Of a DNA stretch of 13,025 nt, positions 6,376 through 13,025 are shown piece by piece (the stretch's first letter is position 1; each line of letters begins with the position of its first letter). Source of the stretch: an uncultured Eubacteriaceae bacterium (GTDB lineage: Bacteria; Bacillota; Clostridia; Lachnospirales; Lachnospiraceae). The notes under the pieces were generated by a model. The model ran no database searches. It saw only the letters and a program-made list of their open reading frames with translations, and was not told the origin of the DNA. The stretch lies in contig CAMEUH010000047.1 in the NCBI GenBank assembly GCA_945938055.1, positions 1-13,025 on the forward strand. Direction: 5' to 3'. A program made the translations under genes and the position numbers.

Positions 6376-8649
6376 TTAATTCAGTCCAAAGTTCTCCAGA
6401 ATCTCTGCAAACTCCTTCGAATCTGAAAATCCTTCCAACACCTTTTCACGGTCTTCTGCACCACTTTCCAGTACAGTAACCCATCCCGCAAGGCCTCCTT
6501 CATCTGCCTCACGATTCATGAAAGTTCGATAGAGAACCTTCACATATTCTTCATCATTCAGCTTCTTTTTAGTAAATTCCTCCGAAAAGATAAAACTCTG
6601 TGCTACCTCTTTCGGTGAGTTTTCCTTCTCAATAATAGCCCTGCACCAAGCCTCCAGTCCCAATGGATCATATTCTCTTCCAAGTGCTTTTGTATAGCAC
6701 CTTGCCACAAATCTTGTAAGATCCGCATTCTGATTACAATAATGATTCAGAGCCTCAGCAAAAGCCTCCACATCGTATGGATTACCCACACTGATTCCAT
6801 ATTCCTCACAGATTCCGGCAAATTCCTGTGACAAAATAAATCCTTCCAGCACCTTTTCCCGTTCTACACCAGCTTCCAGCTGTTCAACCCAGGCAGACTT
6901 TCCGCCTTCATCTGAAGGACGATTCATAAACGTATTATATAGTATTTCCACAAACTCGTCGTCCGACAAGCCTCTTTCCATACATTCATCACTAAAAACG
7001 AATCCATATCCCGCATCTGAACCGCTGGAAGACTTATCCAGAAGCACCGTAGTCCATGCCGCAATTCCGCTTTCTTCCGCCTCGCGCTCCAGCACCAGTT
7101 CATATAAACGAATCACAAACGCCCGTACCAGTTCTTCATTCCCGGTGTTTTCTTCCGGAGTACCACCTGTCGGATTCTCATCACCTCCACTAGGAGATTC
7201 CCCACTTCCACCCGGTTTCTCCGCTTTTTCAACAACAACCTTACATTTTGCCTCAGCCGTTCCGTACGATGCGGTAATGGTAACTTCACCTTCACCGACC
7301 CCCAGCACAACTCCGTTTTCCACCGTGGCAATGTCCATATTGGAACTATCCCATACAATCACCGCATTTTTTCGGTTTACCGTAGCCGTCAGCGTAAGTG
7401 TTTCACCTACTTTAACCGTTCCTTCCGTCCTATCCAGGGAAATAGAAATCTCAGGAGGACCTGCCCATACATAATAGCTCTTTTCCTCATTTGTCACCGT
7501 CCCCGGCACATCCTCTTCCGAAGCAGAATTTAAATACTCTGCCACCTTAGCGCGACGAATGTCCAGATTCGTATTATCATTTACCATGAAATATACATAA
7601 TTTCCCTGTGTAAAGTATGGCTTATAATAGGCAAACACCGTAGACATGGTAGAATCATACTTGAGTTCCGGAGCATATTTCTCCCACCATGTCTGCATTA
7701 CATGGGATGTATTGGAATCCTTAAGGGAGCTTTCACTCTTATTGTAATACTTATAAGAAATACCATAAAAATATCCCTCTGTTTTTTTATCGTTCTGGTC
7801 TCCCCATGTAGCATCCACTGCATACCACTCATCATGCAGATTAATCAGATTCCATGCATGTCCCGTACTCGTTACTGTTACCGTTTCAACGCCAACCGCA
7901 TTCAGCAGCATCTGCATGGTTGCCGTATAACCTGCACATACCGACTTACCAAGACACACCAGACTATAAGCCGACTGGTCATAATCATTGGATTCATACA
8001 CGGTATTATTCGCAAGCAGATCATATGCAATCTTTTCCTTATCCTCATCATATTTTCCGGCCGATACCTGTTCTACCCATTCATCAATCTTTTCTCGAAA
8101 TGAACTGGTTGCCTCTGCACGTGCTGTACCATCCTGAAAAGTATCATAAAGTTCCACATAGACATAGCTATAATCGGATGCATACCAGACCCTGTTTTCA
8201 AGGAAATAATACTGAGGATTGGAATAGCGGAATAAAAATACCAGATTCGTCAGGTCTTCCTTCCCCAGGTTCGCACCATTTGCTATCTTCCCCGTAAACT
8301 GTGCATCCCCCGTTCCCATAATCAGTTCCAGGCAGCTGGCTTCCAATCCGTCCCACATTTTCTTTTCTTCAGCTGACAACTGATTATAATAATAATCATT
8401 GGAAAACTTTTTCCAATACTCCTCTTCTGCAGAAGAAGACTTTTGTCTAGCCTCATAATATTCAGCATGTTCCTCTGCCGGAGTAACAGCAGTCTCTTCC
8501 CGGAGACCTTCCCGTTCCCTCAGTTTTTCTCCTTCTGCCGCCCAGACCGTTACATCAGGAGTTACCAATGCCACTACGCCAGAAATGGTTACTCCAAGCA
8601 CCATCATCCATGTTATAACATGGTTCATTACATTCTTCCATCTTCTCAA
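6376..8649 (-). CDS. Secreted transglutaminase-like protein with Big_2 and DUF4214 repeats
   Basis: A 757-residue exported protein. A signal peptide (basic MRRWKN start, hydrophobic core about 11-30, likely cleavage after VWAA near 38) is followed by a transglutaminase/protease-like domain with the full triad: Cys238 in KSVCAGYT, His264 in STGHAW and Asp279 in YAVDATWGD. Next come a bacterial Ig-like Big_2 domain (about 401-473), a Gly/Pro/Glu linker (479-504), and two DUF4214 blocks (about 505-622 and 640-757) that repeat each other, each with two copies of the LY...L.RE.D..G...W pattern. No LPXTG sorting signal is seen. The start is TTG at 8649 with GGAGG 9 nt upstream; the ATG at 8628 is the alternative. 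Its own promoter lies at 8701-8729. The likely role is cell-surface cross-linking or protein processing; the substrate is unknown. Confidence 0.9.
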   Translation of the reverse strand: MRRWKNVMNHVITWMMVLGVTISGVVALVTPDVTVWAAEGEKLREREGLREETAVTPAEEHAEYYEARQKSSSAEEEYWKKFSNDYYYNQLSAEEKKMWDGLEASCLELIMGTGDAQFTGKIANGANLGKEDLTNLVFLFRYSNPQYYFLENRVWYASDYSYVYVELYDTFQDGTARAEATSSFREKIDEWVEQVSAGKYDEDKEKIAYDLLANNTVYESNDYDQSAYSLVCLGKSVCAGYTATMQMLLNAVGVETVTVTSTGHAWNLINLHDEWYAVDATWGDQNDKKTEGYFYGISYKYYNKSESSLKDSNTSHVMQTWWEKYAPELKYDSTMSTVFAYYKPYFTQGNYVYFMVNDNTNLDIRRAKVAEYLNSASEEDVPGTVTNEEKSYYVWAGPPEISISLDRTEGTVKVGETLTLTATVNRKNAVIVWDSSNMDIATVENGVVLGVGEGEVTITASYGTAEAKCKVVVEKAEKPGGSGESPSGGDENPTGGTPEENTGNEELVRAFVIRLYELVLEREAEESGIAAWTTVLLDKSSSGSDAGYGFVFSDECMERGLSDDEFVEILYNTFMNRPSDEGGKSAWVEQLEAGVEREKVLEGFILSQEFAGICEEYGISVGNPYDVEAFAEALNHYCNQNADLTRFVARCYTKALGREYDPLGLEAWCRAIIEKENSPKEVAQSFIFSEEFTKKKLNDEEYVKVLYRTFMNREADEGGLAGWVTVLESGAEDREKVLEGFSDSKEFAEILENFGLN

Positions 8650-8700
8650 TGCACTTATCCTCCGTTCTTAATCTGTAAAACCATACTTTCCAATGAATTT

Positions 8701-8729
8701 ATTATAACATTCACAAGATTGCATTTCAA
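8701..8729 (-). promoter_or_regulatory. Sigma-A-type promoter of the transglutaminase-like gene
   Basis: On the minus strand the -35 is TTGAAA (8724-8729, 5/6) and the -10 is TATAAT (8701-8706, perfect), with a 17-bp spacer and an extended -10 TGT. The predicted start near 8694 leaves a leader of about 45 nt. Confidence 0.8.
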
Positions 8730-8766
8730 CGCAACAAATGACGAAATTGAAATCACGAAGAACCTT

Positions 8767-9255
8767 TTATCCCATCACAATATCCGCATATCTTCCATCA
8801 ACCACCCGGATCAAATCCTCCGGGTTTAAATGAATCTGCAGTCCCAGCTGACCTCCGCTTATAATAATGGTATCATAATTTCTGGCACTCTCATGTACAA
8901 ACGTCTTGTATAATTTCTTCATGCCAATCGGTGTACATCCACCCCGGATATATCCCGTCACCGTCTGAATATCCTTTACATGGACCATTTCCACTGATTT
9001 TTCTCCGGCACATTTTGCCGCTTTCTTAAAATCAACCTCCCTGTCTACCGGAAGCACAAATACATAATAGTTTCCACTTTTTCCAACGGTTACCAGTGTC
9101 TTAAAACTAATTTCATATGGTTGCTGCAGCTTGTCCGCAATATGTACTCCATCAATAAATTCTTCACACTCATATGCCACTATTTCATACTTTATCTTAT
9201 TCTTATCCAGAATCCGCATGGCATTCGTTTTGGTGTCCTTATCCTTCTTTCCCAT
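8767..9255 (-). CDS. ybaK: Cys-tRNA(Pro)/Cys-tRNA(Cys) deacylase, YbaK/EbsC family
   Basis: A 162-residue trans-editing enzyme that hydrolyses cysteine mischarged onto tRNA(Pro); cytoplasmic. Family hallmarks are the N-terminal TNAMRILDKNKIKYE (10-24), the conserved Lys of FKTLV (Lys52), GYIRGGCTPIG (101-111) and SGGQLGLQIHL (133-143). Length is typical for a stand-alone YbaK. The ATG at 9255 has GGAGG 6 nt upstream. It starts 20 nt after the stop of the truncated Rpn-like gene and probably shares its transcript. I cannot exclude a related editing specificity within the YbaK/ProX superfamily. Confidence 0.93.
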   Translation of the reverse strand: MGKKDKDTKTNAMRILDKNKIKYEIVAYECEEFIDGVHIADKLQQPYEISFKTLVTVGKSGNYYVFVLPVDREVDFKKAAKCAGEKSVEMVHVKDIQTVTGYIRGGCTPIGMKKLYKTFVHESARNYDTIIISGGQLGLQIHLNPEDLIRVVDGRYADIVMG

Positions 9256-9275
9256 TTTCTTCCTCCAAAACTCCT

Positions 9276-10031
9276 TTATGATACACTAATTTCTGTCTTT
9301 TCATTTGATAGAATTCCATACTCCGTCATAAGCTTTGTCCTATATTCCTTATCCTCTGTTATTCGAAGAATGTCATCCATCCGGTTACCTTCAATTAACT
9401 TTCTTGTAAGAAGCGCAAAATTCTCTTCTCCAATCTTTTCTCCAATCTTTTCTCCAATCTTTTCACCTTCTTTGCGTCCTTCTTTGCGTCCTTCTTCCAG
9501 TCCCAGTTCCCTTCCATATTGCCGTTCATCTTCTCTGATTAACATCCGTTCTCTTTCTTCGTCATACTCGTAAATACTCATCTTAGTCGCCTCTGATTTC
9601 TGTCTGGTCAAAAATTCCCTTAACACACCTTCTTGGATACATTGACTGACTGCCTTGGCAACAGCTTCTTCGATTGGCATTTCATGCGCAAATTTCCGGA
9701 CCATGCTGACATATGTATTATATTCTCCCAAAATCGGACACTTTTCTTTTATTTCCGGGTTCATTCCCGGATTAATATTAAGCATGGTTACCTTTAATTC
9801 CAATGAAGGATGATCCGTTGGAATTTCAAACATGCTGGACAATTTCAGTTCCATCCGTTCCGGGACTTCTTCCCTGCCATTATAGAATACAACAAATTCC
9901 GGATTTTGGATTTTTATGGTTCTTGATGTATAGATACTTTTATCCTTTACAATTTTCTGAAATAAATCTGCCACATAAAATAAATCCCGCAACGGCATGT
10001 TCGGATTAAACGTAGACTGTTTCTCAATCAT
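9276..10031 (-). CDS. N-terminally truncated Rpn/PD-(D/E)XK nuclease (putative transposase) family protein
   Basis: A 251-residue protein that begins abruptly at the conserved IEKQSTFNPNMPLRDLFYVA (2-21). In Rpn/PD-(D/E)XK proteins this is the E-x-Q/K catalytic strand and the following helix, normally about 60-100 residues in. NPEFVVFYNG (43-52) and EYNTYVSMVRKF (about 103-114) also fit the family. The missing N-terminus should carry the first catalytic Asp, so nuclease activity is doubtful. Residues about 172-206 are a charged G-x-x-x-G repeat (GLEEGRKEGRKEGEKIGEKI) encoded by 12-bp DNA repeats. The frame upstream of 10031 reaches a stop within about 75 nt without family sequence. Even so, AGGAGG lies 10 nt before the ATG and a promoter sits at 10243-10271, so the shortened gene looks expressible. 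It could be a decaying pseudogene. Confidence 0.78.
   Translation of the reverse strand: MIEKQSTFNPNMPLRDLFYVADLFQKIVKDKSIYTSRTIKIQNPEFVVFYNGREEVPERMELKLSSMFEIPTDHPSLELKVTMLNINPGMNPEIKEKCPILGEYNTYVSMVRKFAHEMPIEEAVAKAVSQCIQEGVLREFLTRQKSEATKMSIYEYDEERERMLIREDERQYGRELGLEEGRKEGRKEGEKIGEKIGEKIGEENFALLTRKLIEGNRMDDILRITEDKEYRTKLMTEYGILSNEKTEISVS
9427..9490 (-). repeat. In-frame 12-bp tandem repeats in the nuclease-like gene
   Basis: Three perfect copies of TCTCCAATCTTT (9427-9462, plus strand) are followed by two perfect copies of CTTCTTTGCGTC (9467-9490). They encode repeated EKIG and RKEG tetrapeptides. The 12-bp period keeps the frame, so copy-number change would lengthen or shorten the tail only. 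Confidence 0.9.
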
Positions 10032-10050
10032 ATTCTTATTTCCTCCTTTT

Positions 10051-10093
10051 GCAGAAGAAAATAAAAGCCATCCCGTCTTTTGATTTCTTCTGC
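10051..10093 (-). promoter_or_regulatory. Long stem-loop immediately upstream of the nuclease-like gene's RBS
   Basis: GCAGAAGAAA (10051-10060) is the exact reverse complement of 10084-10093. Inside lies a further 5-bp stem (AAAAG/CTTTT) after a 2x2 internal mismatch, leaving a 9-nt loop. The minus-strand stem ends 3-4 nt before AGGAGG. A second perfect 8-bp inverted repeat (10092-10099 with 10114-10121) shares the GC at 10092-10093, so the two stems compete at their edge. Confidence 0.6.
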
Positions 10094-10242
10094 TTTTAAT
10101 TGTTCATTGATAGTTAAAAGCATTGATTTCAAGAAGCCTGATGGCAAAAATAGCGAACATTCAAAACAAATTTTCACTATAAGAACATGTACATGATTAA
10201 CATCATTTACATTAAAGATTTATGAAATTTAGCTTTGAAGAA

Positions 10243-10271
10243 ATTGTATCATACTGCAAACCACATTTCAA
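10243..10271 (-). promoter_or_regulatory. Sigma-A-type promoter for the nuclease-like/ybaK unit
   Basis: On the minus strand the -35 is TTGAAA (10266-10271, 5/6) and the -10 is TACAAT (10243-10248, 5/6) with a 17-bp spacer and an extended -10 TGA. The predicted start near 10236 gives a leader of about 205 nt containing no convincing gene, a CATGTACATG palindrome (10186-10195) and the stem-loops at 10051-10121. Confidence 0.65.
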
Positions 10272-10296
10272 TACAATCCACAAATTTTATCATTTT

Positions 10297-10755
10297 TCAT
10301 TCATTTCTCATCATTTCCTTACTTTCCAGTACAATCGTAACCGGACCGTCGTTTAGAAGTTCAACTTTCATGTCTGCACCAAATTCACCACACTCGGCAT
10401 GAATTCCGGTTTTTCGTATCATTTCCACAAAAGCTTCATAAAGGGGTTTTGAGACAGAAGGCGGTGCAGCCTTGGTAAAGGACGGTCTGTTGCCTTTCCT
10501 GCAATCCGCATATAGTGTAAATTGTGAAATGATCAACATTTCTCCACCAATCTCCTGTATGGACCGGTTCATTTTTCCTTCTTCATCTTCAAAGACCCGC
10601 AGTTTCATGATTTTATTTCCAAGAACCTCCACGTCCTTTTGTGAATCCTCATTTCCAACTCCCAGAAGAATCAAAAATCCCTGTCCACATTTTCCGATTT
10701 CCACGCTGTCTACCTTGACCGAAGCATATTTTACTCTTTGAATTACCGCCTTCAT
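10297..10755 (-). CDS. dtd: D-aminoacyl-tRNA deacylase
   Basis: A 152-residue enzyme that hydrolyses D-aminoacyl-tRNAs (and glycyl-tRNA(Ala)) to recycle tRNA and protect translation; a cytoplasmic homodimer. It starts with the family-typical MKAVIQRVKYASVKVD. It has the SQFTLYAD motif (77-84), RPSFTKAAPP (90-99) and the Gly-cisPro element within NDGPVTI (135-141). Length is normal. The ATG at 10755 has GAGGAG 7 nt upstream. The 78-nt gap from yitT holds no clear terminator or promoter, so it is probably expressed from the kinase/yitT transcript. It is separated from another tRNA-editing gene, ybaK, by one gene. Confidence 0.96.
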   Translation of the reverse strand: MKAVIQRVKYASVKVDSVEIGKCGQGFLILLGVGNEDSQKDVEVLGNKIMKLRVFEDEEGKMNRSIQEIGGEMLIISQFTLYADCRKGNRPSFTKAAPPSVSKPLYEAFVEMIRKTGIHAECGEFGADMKVELLNDGPVTIVLESKEMMRNE

Positions 10756-10833
10756 CTCATTGCTCCTCTCTCATTATTCCTCTAACTCAATCCTTGCATT
10801 TATCCTTATATTCATCCACTCTGATTTCCTTGT

Positions 10834-11685
10834 TTACAGTCGTACACCCCGGATATCTTTATATCCCTCACCATAAATCTCACTTGCACTGGAAACAATC
10901 ATGAACGAAGCTGGATCTTCTTCCTTTATGATATCCTCAAGCCGCGGTGTCAGCTGCTTACGGATAACACACATGATAACATTTTTACTTGAGTTGCTGT
11001 ATGCACCCTTTCCTTCCAGAAAGGTAACTCCAACATCCAGTTCCTCCAATACACGCTTGGAAATATTTTGATAATTGTCACTAATGATATAAATCAGTCT
11101 TGCCTCATCCGAACCATATAAGACCATGTCCATGACTCTTCCAGAAACAAAAACTGCAATAAAGGCATACATTGCAACATTAAAATCACCAAATACCACA
11201 CCGGAAATGGAAACAATTACCATGTCCAGCATAAAAAACAGAAATCCGGTCCGAATATGCTTATATTTACTCTTAATAACCTTTACGATAATGTCCATTC
11301 CCCCGGTAGTTGTGCCCGCACGGAAAATAATTCCTATTCCTGCTCCTATCATAATTCCACCCGCAAGACAGGCAAGAATCGGCTCTGTGGTGATTGCACC
11401 AAATCCCGCCAGAAAATCCGTCAAAACAGAATTCAGAACAATTACAACTGCCGTGGATGCCATAAACTTGATTCCAAATTTCCAGATTCCCAATATCACA
11501 ATCGGAATATTCAGTATAAAATACAAGGTACCGGTGCTGACCGGAATCAGTCTGTTTAAAATCACGGATACACCAATTAATCCTCCCGGAGCAAGATTAT
11601 TCGGATCCAGAAATAAGCTGATTCCTCCTGCATAAAGCAGTGTACCAATCAAAATATAAATACAATTACGTATGATTTTTTTCAT
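10834..11685 (-). CDS. YitT family membrane protein (DUF161 + DUF2179)
   Basis: A 283-residue inner-membrane protein with about six hydrophobic segments (roughly 8-26, 33-48, 52-69, 76-93, 103-122, 147-166, 170-187), some possibly merged, and a soluble C-terminal DUF2179 domain (about 195-283). Family hallmarks are NNLAPGGLIG (29-38), FRAGTTTGGMDII (121-133), the GVTFLEGKGAYS segment (219-230) and the terminal EGYKDIRG (273-280). The biochemical function of the family is not established. The ATG at 11685 is preceded by TTGGAG, formed by the last codons of the phosphofructokinase gene whose stop is 6 nt away, indicating translational coupling. Confidence 0.93.
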   Translation of the reverse strand: MKKIIRNCIYILIGTLLYAGGISLFLDPNNLAPGGLIGVSVILNRLIPVSTGTLYFILNIPIVILGIWKFGIKFMASTAVVIVLNSVLTDFLAGFGAITTEPILACLAGGIMIGAGIGIIFRAGTTTGGMDIIVKVIKSKYKHIRTGFLFFMLDMVIVSISGVVFGDFNVAMYAFIAVFVSGRVMDMVLYGSDEARLIYIISDNYQNISKRVLEELDVGVTFLEGKGAYSNSSKNVIMCVIRKQLTPRLEDIIKEEDPASFMIVSSASEIYGEGYKDIRGVRL

Positions 11686-11691
11686 GTTCGT

Positions 11692-12909
11692 CTACTCCAA
11701 AAAAATATATTGCGGAATACCATTCTGGTATTCAATTTCATTTTCCCCCTGAATCAGCGGGCGAAGATATTTTTCCATTGCCGGAAGGACATCGGTACCC
11801 TCTTCATTAATCCATTCTCCCGGAATTTTTTTCTCATAATTGGCAATTTTCTCAATATCAGCTTCTCCATACTCCACGGCATATGGCTCATCAGATACAC
11901 GGCTTAAGGTTGACATCACGCCACTTCTTCCTTTCATCGCGAGCATGACACCGTTAACACCAAGGAAAAAGCTTTCCTCAATATCCGTTTTGGATGCGAC
12001 GTGGGATGCCGCTCTTTGAAGAACATTCAGTTCCACACTCCGAACCTTACAGCCAATTTCCTCTGCAACAATAGACTCTAATACTTTGCCGGTTCCGCTA
12101 AGCATCACATGTCCAAACTTATCTACCTTACCTCCCTGTGCGGAAATATAAGTTCCATCTGCATCCTTGATGCCCTCCGAAACTGCCACGATGACATGAT
12201 GTTTTTCTGCAAGAAGTTCTTGTACCTTTGCCACAAACGCCGTCTTATCAAACGCCTTTTCCGGCAGATAGATTAAATGTGGCGCCTGACTGTAAGATGT
12301 CCTTGCAAGAGATGATGCAGCAGTAAGCCACCCTGCATTTCTTCCCATAATTTCCACAATCAGAACTGTATCTATAGCATAAATGTAGGTATCATGTGCC
12401 ATCTCAAGAACGGATGCCGCAATGTACTTCGCCGCCGAACCAAATCCTGGCGTATGGTCAATGCAGTAAAGGTCATTGTCAATCGTCTTTGGAATTCCAA
12501 CCACCTTAACATCCAGTCCTTTTTCCTCCACATTCACAGAAAACTTTGCCACCGTGTCCATGGAATCATTTCCACCGATATAGAAAAAGTAACCGATATC
12601 ATACTTCTTTAGAATCTCGCATATCTTATCATAATCGGACGAATCCTTTTTGTAATCCGTCAGCTTATAACGACAGGAACCAAGATACATGGATGGCGTA
12701 TTTTTTAATGCCTTGATATTCTCCTCCTGTGCAAAAATATCATTTAAAACCACAAGATGATCATTTAAAACACCCTGAATACCATTTCTTGCACCATAAA
12801 TCTTATCGATGGATTCTGACTTTAATGCCTGTGAAATCACACCCGCCAAACTGGAATTAATCGCCACGGTCGGTCCACCCGACTGAGCCACCAGACAATT
12901 TCTACTCAT
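11692..12909 (-). CDS. pfp: Phosphofructokinase with PPi-dependent signature
   Basis: A 405-residue group A phosphofructokinase that phosphorylates fructose 6-phosphate in glycolysis; cytoplasmic. Motifs are SGGPTVAINSS (10-20), IGGNDSMDT (111-119), GIPKTIDND (138-146, with the catalytic TIDND) and MGRNAGWLTA (188-197). Phosphoryl-donor choice is read from two positions: Asp115 in GGNDS and Lys141 in PKTIDND. They replace the two Gly of ATP enzymes (E. coli Gly104 and Gly124) and mark PPi-dependent enzymes. The donor is therefore inferred to be pyrophosphate, making the reaction reversible. At 405 aa it is longer than ATP-type PfkA (about 320 aa), as expected. The ATG at 12909 has AAGGAG 8 nt upstream. 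No confident promoter is visible in the 116 bases to the window end. Confidence 0.95.
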   Translation of the reverse strand: MSRNCLVAQSGGPTVAINSSLAGVISQALKSESIDKIYGARNGIQGVLNDHLVVLNDIFAQEENIKALKNTPSMYLGSCRYKLTDYKKDSSDYDKICEILKKYDIGYFFYIGGNDSMDTVAKFSVNVEEKGLDVKVVGIPKTIDNDLYCIDHTPGFGSAAKYIAASVLEMAHDTYIYAIDTVLIVEIMGRNAGWLTAASSLARTSYSQAPHLIYLPEKAFDKTAFVAKVQELLAEKHHVIVAVSEGIKDADGTYISAQGGKVDKFGHVMLSGTGKVLESIVAEEIGCKVRSVELNVLQRAASHVASKTDIEESFFLGVNGVMLAMKGRSGVMSTLSRVSDEPYAVEYGEADIEKIANYEKKIPGEWINEEGTDVLPAMEKYLRPLIQGENEIEYQNGIPQYIFLE

Positions 12910-13025
12910 GCTAATATCTCCTTAATTTCATTAAAATATGTACTGCTGTGTAGAATAATCATTTCTGTCTGTCCCTGCCCTCCTGTCTTACGATTCCGTC
13001 TGATTGGATGGGATGGGGATGCATG
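12906..13025 (-). CDS. Possible 3' end of an upstream ORF overlapping the kinase start (weak)
   Basis: One minus-strand frame is open from the window edge for 39 codons and ends in a TGA that overlaps the kinase ATG (ATGA). The translated sequence, ending FNEIKEILA, is not recognised. Its first half is rich in His, Pro, Arg and Gly and looks non-coding. ATGA overlaps often mark coupled genes, but a short open frame may be chance. Otherwise this 116-base stretch shows nothing I can name. Confidence 0.2.
   Translation of the reverse strand, partial: HASPSHPIRRNRKTGGQGQTEMIILHSSTYFNEIKEILA

Noticed and set aside
7702..8297. Two plus-strand open frames of 133 and 147 codons opposite the transglutaminase-like gene
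   Set aside because: They are antisense to a well-supported coding sequence, have odd His/Ile/Pro-rich composition and show no family motif.
9427..9490. CRISPR-like array
   Set aside because: The units are contiguous 12-mers inside a coding frame, without spacers.
9276..10031. Intact transposable element around the Rpn-like gene
   Set aside because: I found no flanking terminal inverted repeats or target-site duplications, and Rpn-type genes commonly occur alone.
12910..13025. Promoter for the phosphofructokinase gene
   Set aside because: There are T/A-rich stretches but no -35/-10 pair at proper spacing, so the promoter probably lies beyond the window.

Overview
This 13 kb window looks like ordinary chromosome from a low-GC Gram-positive anaerobe, most likely a Lachnospiraceae-type member of the Clostridia. 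The inference rests on the gene mix: a PPi-type phosphofructokinase, an Rpn-like nuclease with an EG-rich tail, a secreted transglutaminase-like protein with DUF4214 repeats, a SEC-C protein and a YitT protein. AGGAGG-type ribosome binding sites and sigma-A-like promoters with extended -10 elements agree with it. Every convincing gene lies on the minus strand, so transcription runs from high to low coordinates. I see no rRNA, tRNA, CRISPR array, intact insertion sequence or phage gene.

Layout in transcription order. (a) 12909-10297: phosphofructokinase, then a YitT membrane protein, then D-aminoacyl-tRNA deacylase. The first two are tightly spaced, with the yitT ribosome binding site inside the last codons of the kinase gene. 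(b) 10271-8767: a promoter and a structured ~200-nt leader precede an N-terminally truncated Rpn/PD-(D/E)XK nuclease-like gene, followed closely by a YbaK-type Cys-tRNA(Pro) deacylase. (c) 8729-6376: a promoter and one secreted 757-aa protein with a transglutaminase-like domain, a Big_2 Ig-like domain and two DUF4214 blocks; it starts at TTG. (d) 6310-3160: a promoter with both hexamers at consensus, a possible 18-codon leader ORF, a FliD-like orphan protein, a SEC-C protein, a stem-loop, a SAM methyltransferase and the redox chaperone Hsp33. (e) 3128-2854: a cold-shock protein with its own promoter and a palindrome at the predicted transcription start. (f) 2693-1: a polytopic membrane protein resembling YhfC but lacking its acidic/His residues, a perfect 13-bp inverted repeat, a pyridoxal/pyridoxamine kinase, and the first 307 residues of cobyrinate a,c-diamide synthase, which runs off the window.

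Functional themes are translation quality control (DtdA, YbaK), protein and RNA stress handling (Hsp33, Csp), cofactor metabolism (PLP kinase, cobalamin amidation) and PPi-linked glycolysis. I found no clearly new multi-gene system. The best leads are the FliD-like orphan with its leader, the apparently inactive YhfC-like protein, the truncated nuclease gene that keeps expression signals, and a recurring arrangement of stem-loops just upstream of ribosome binding sites.
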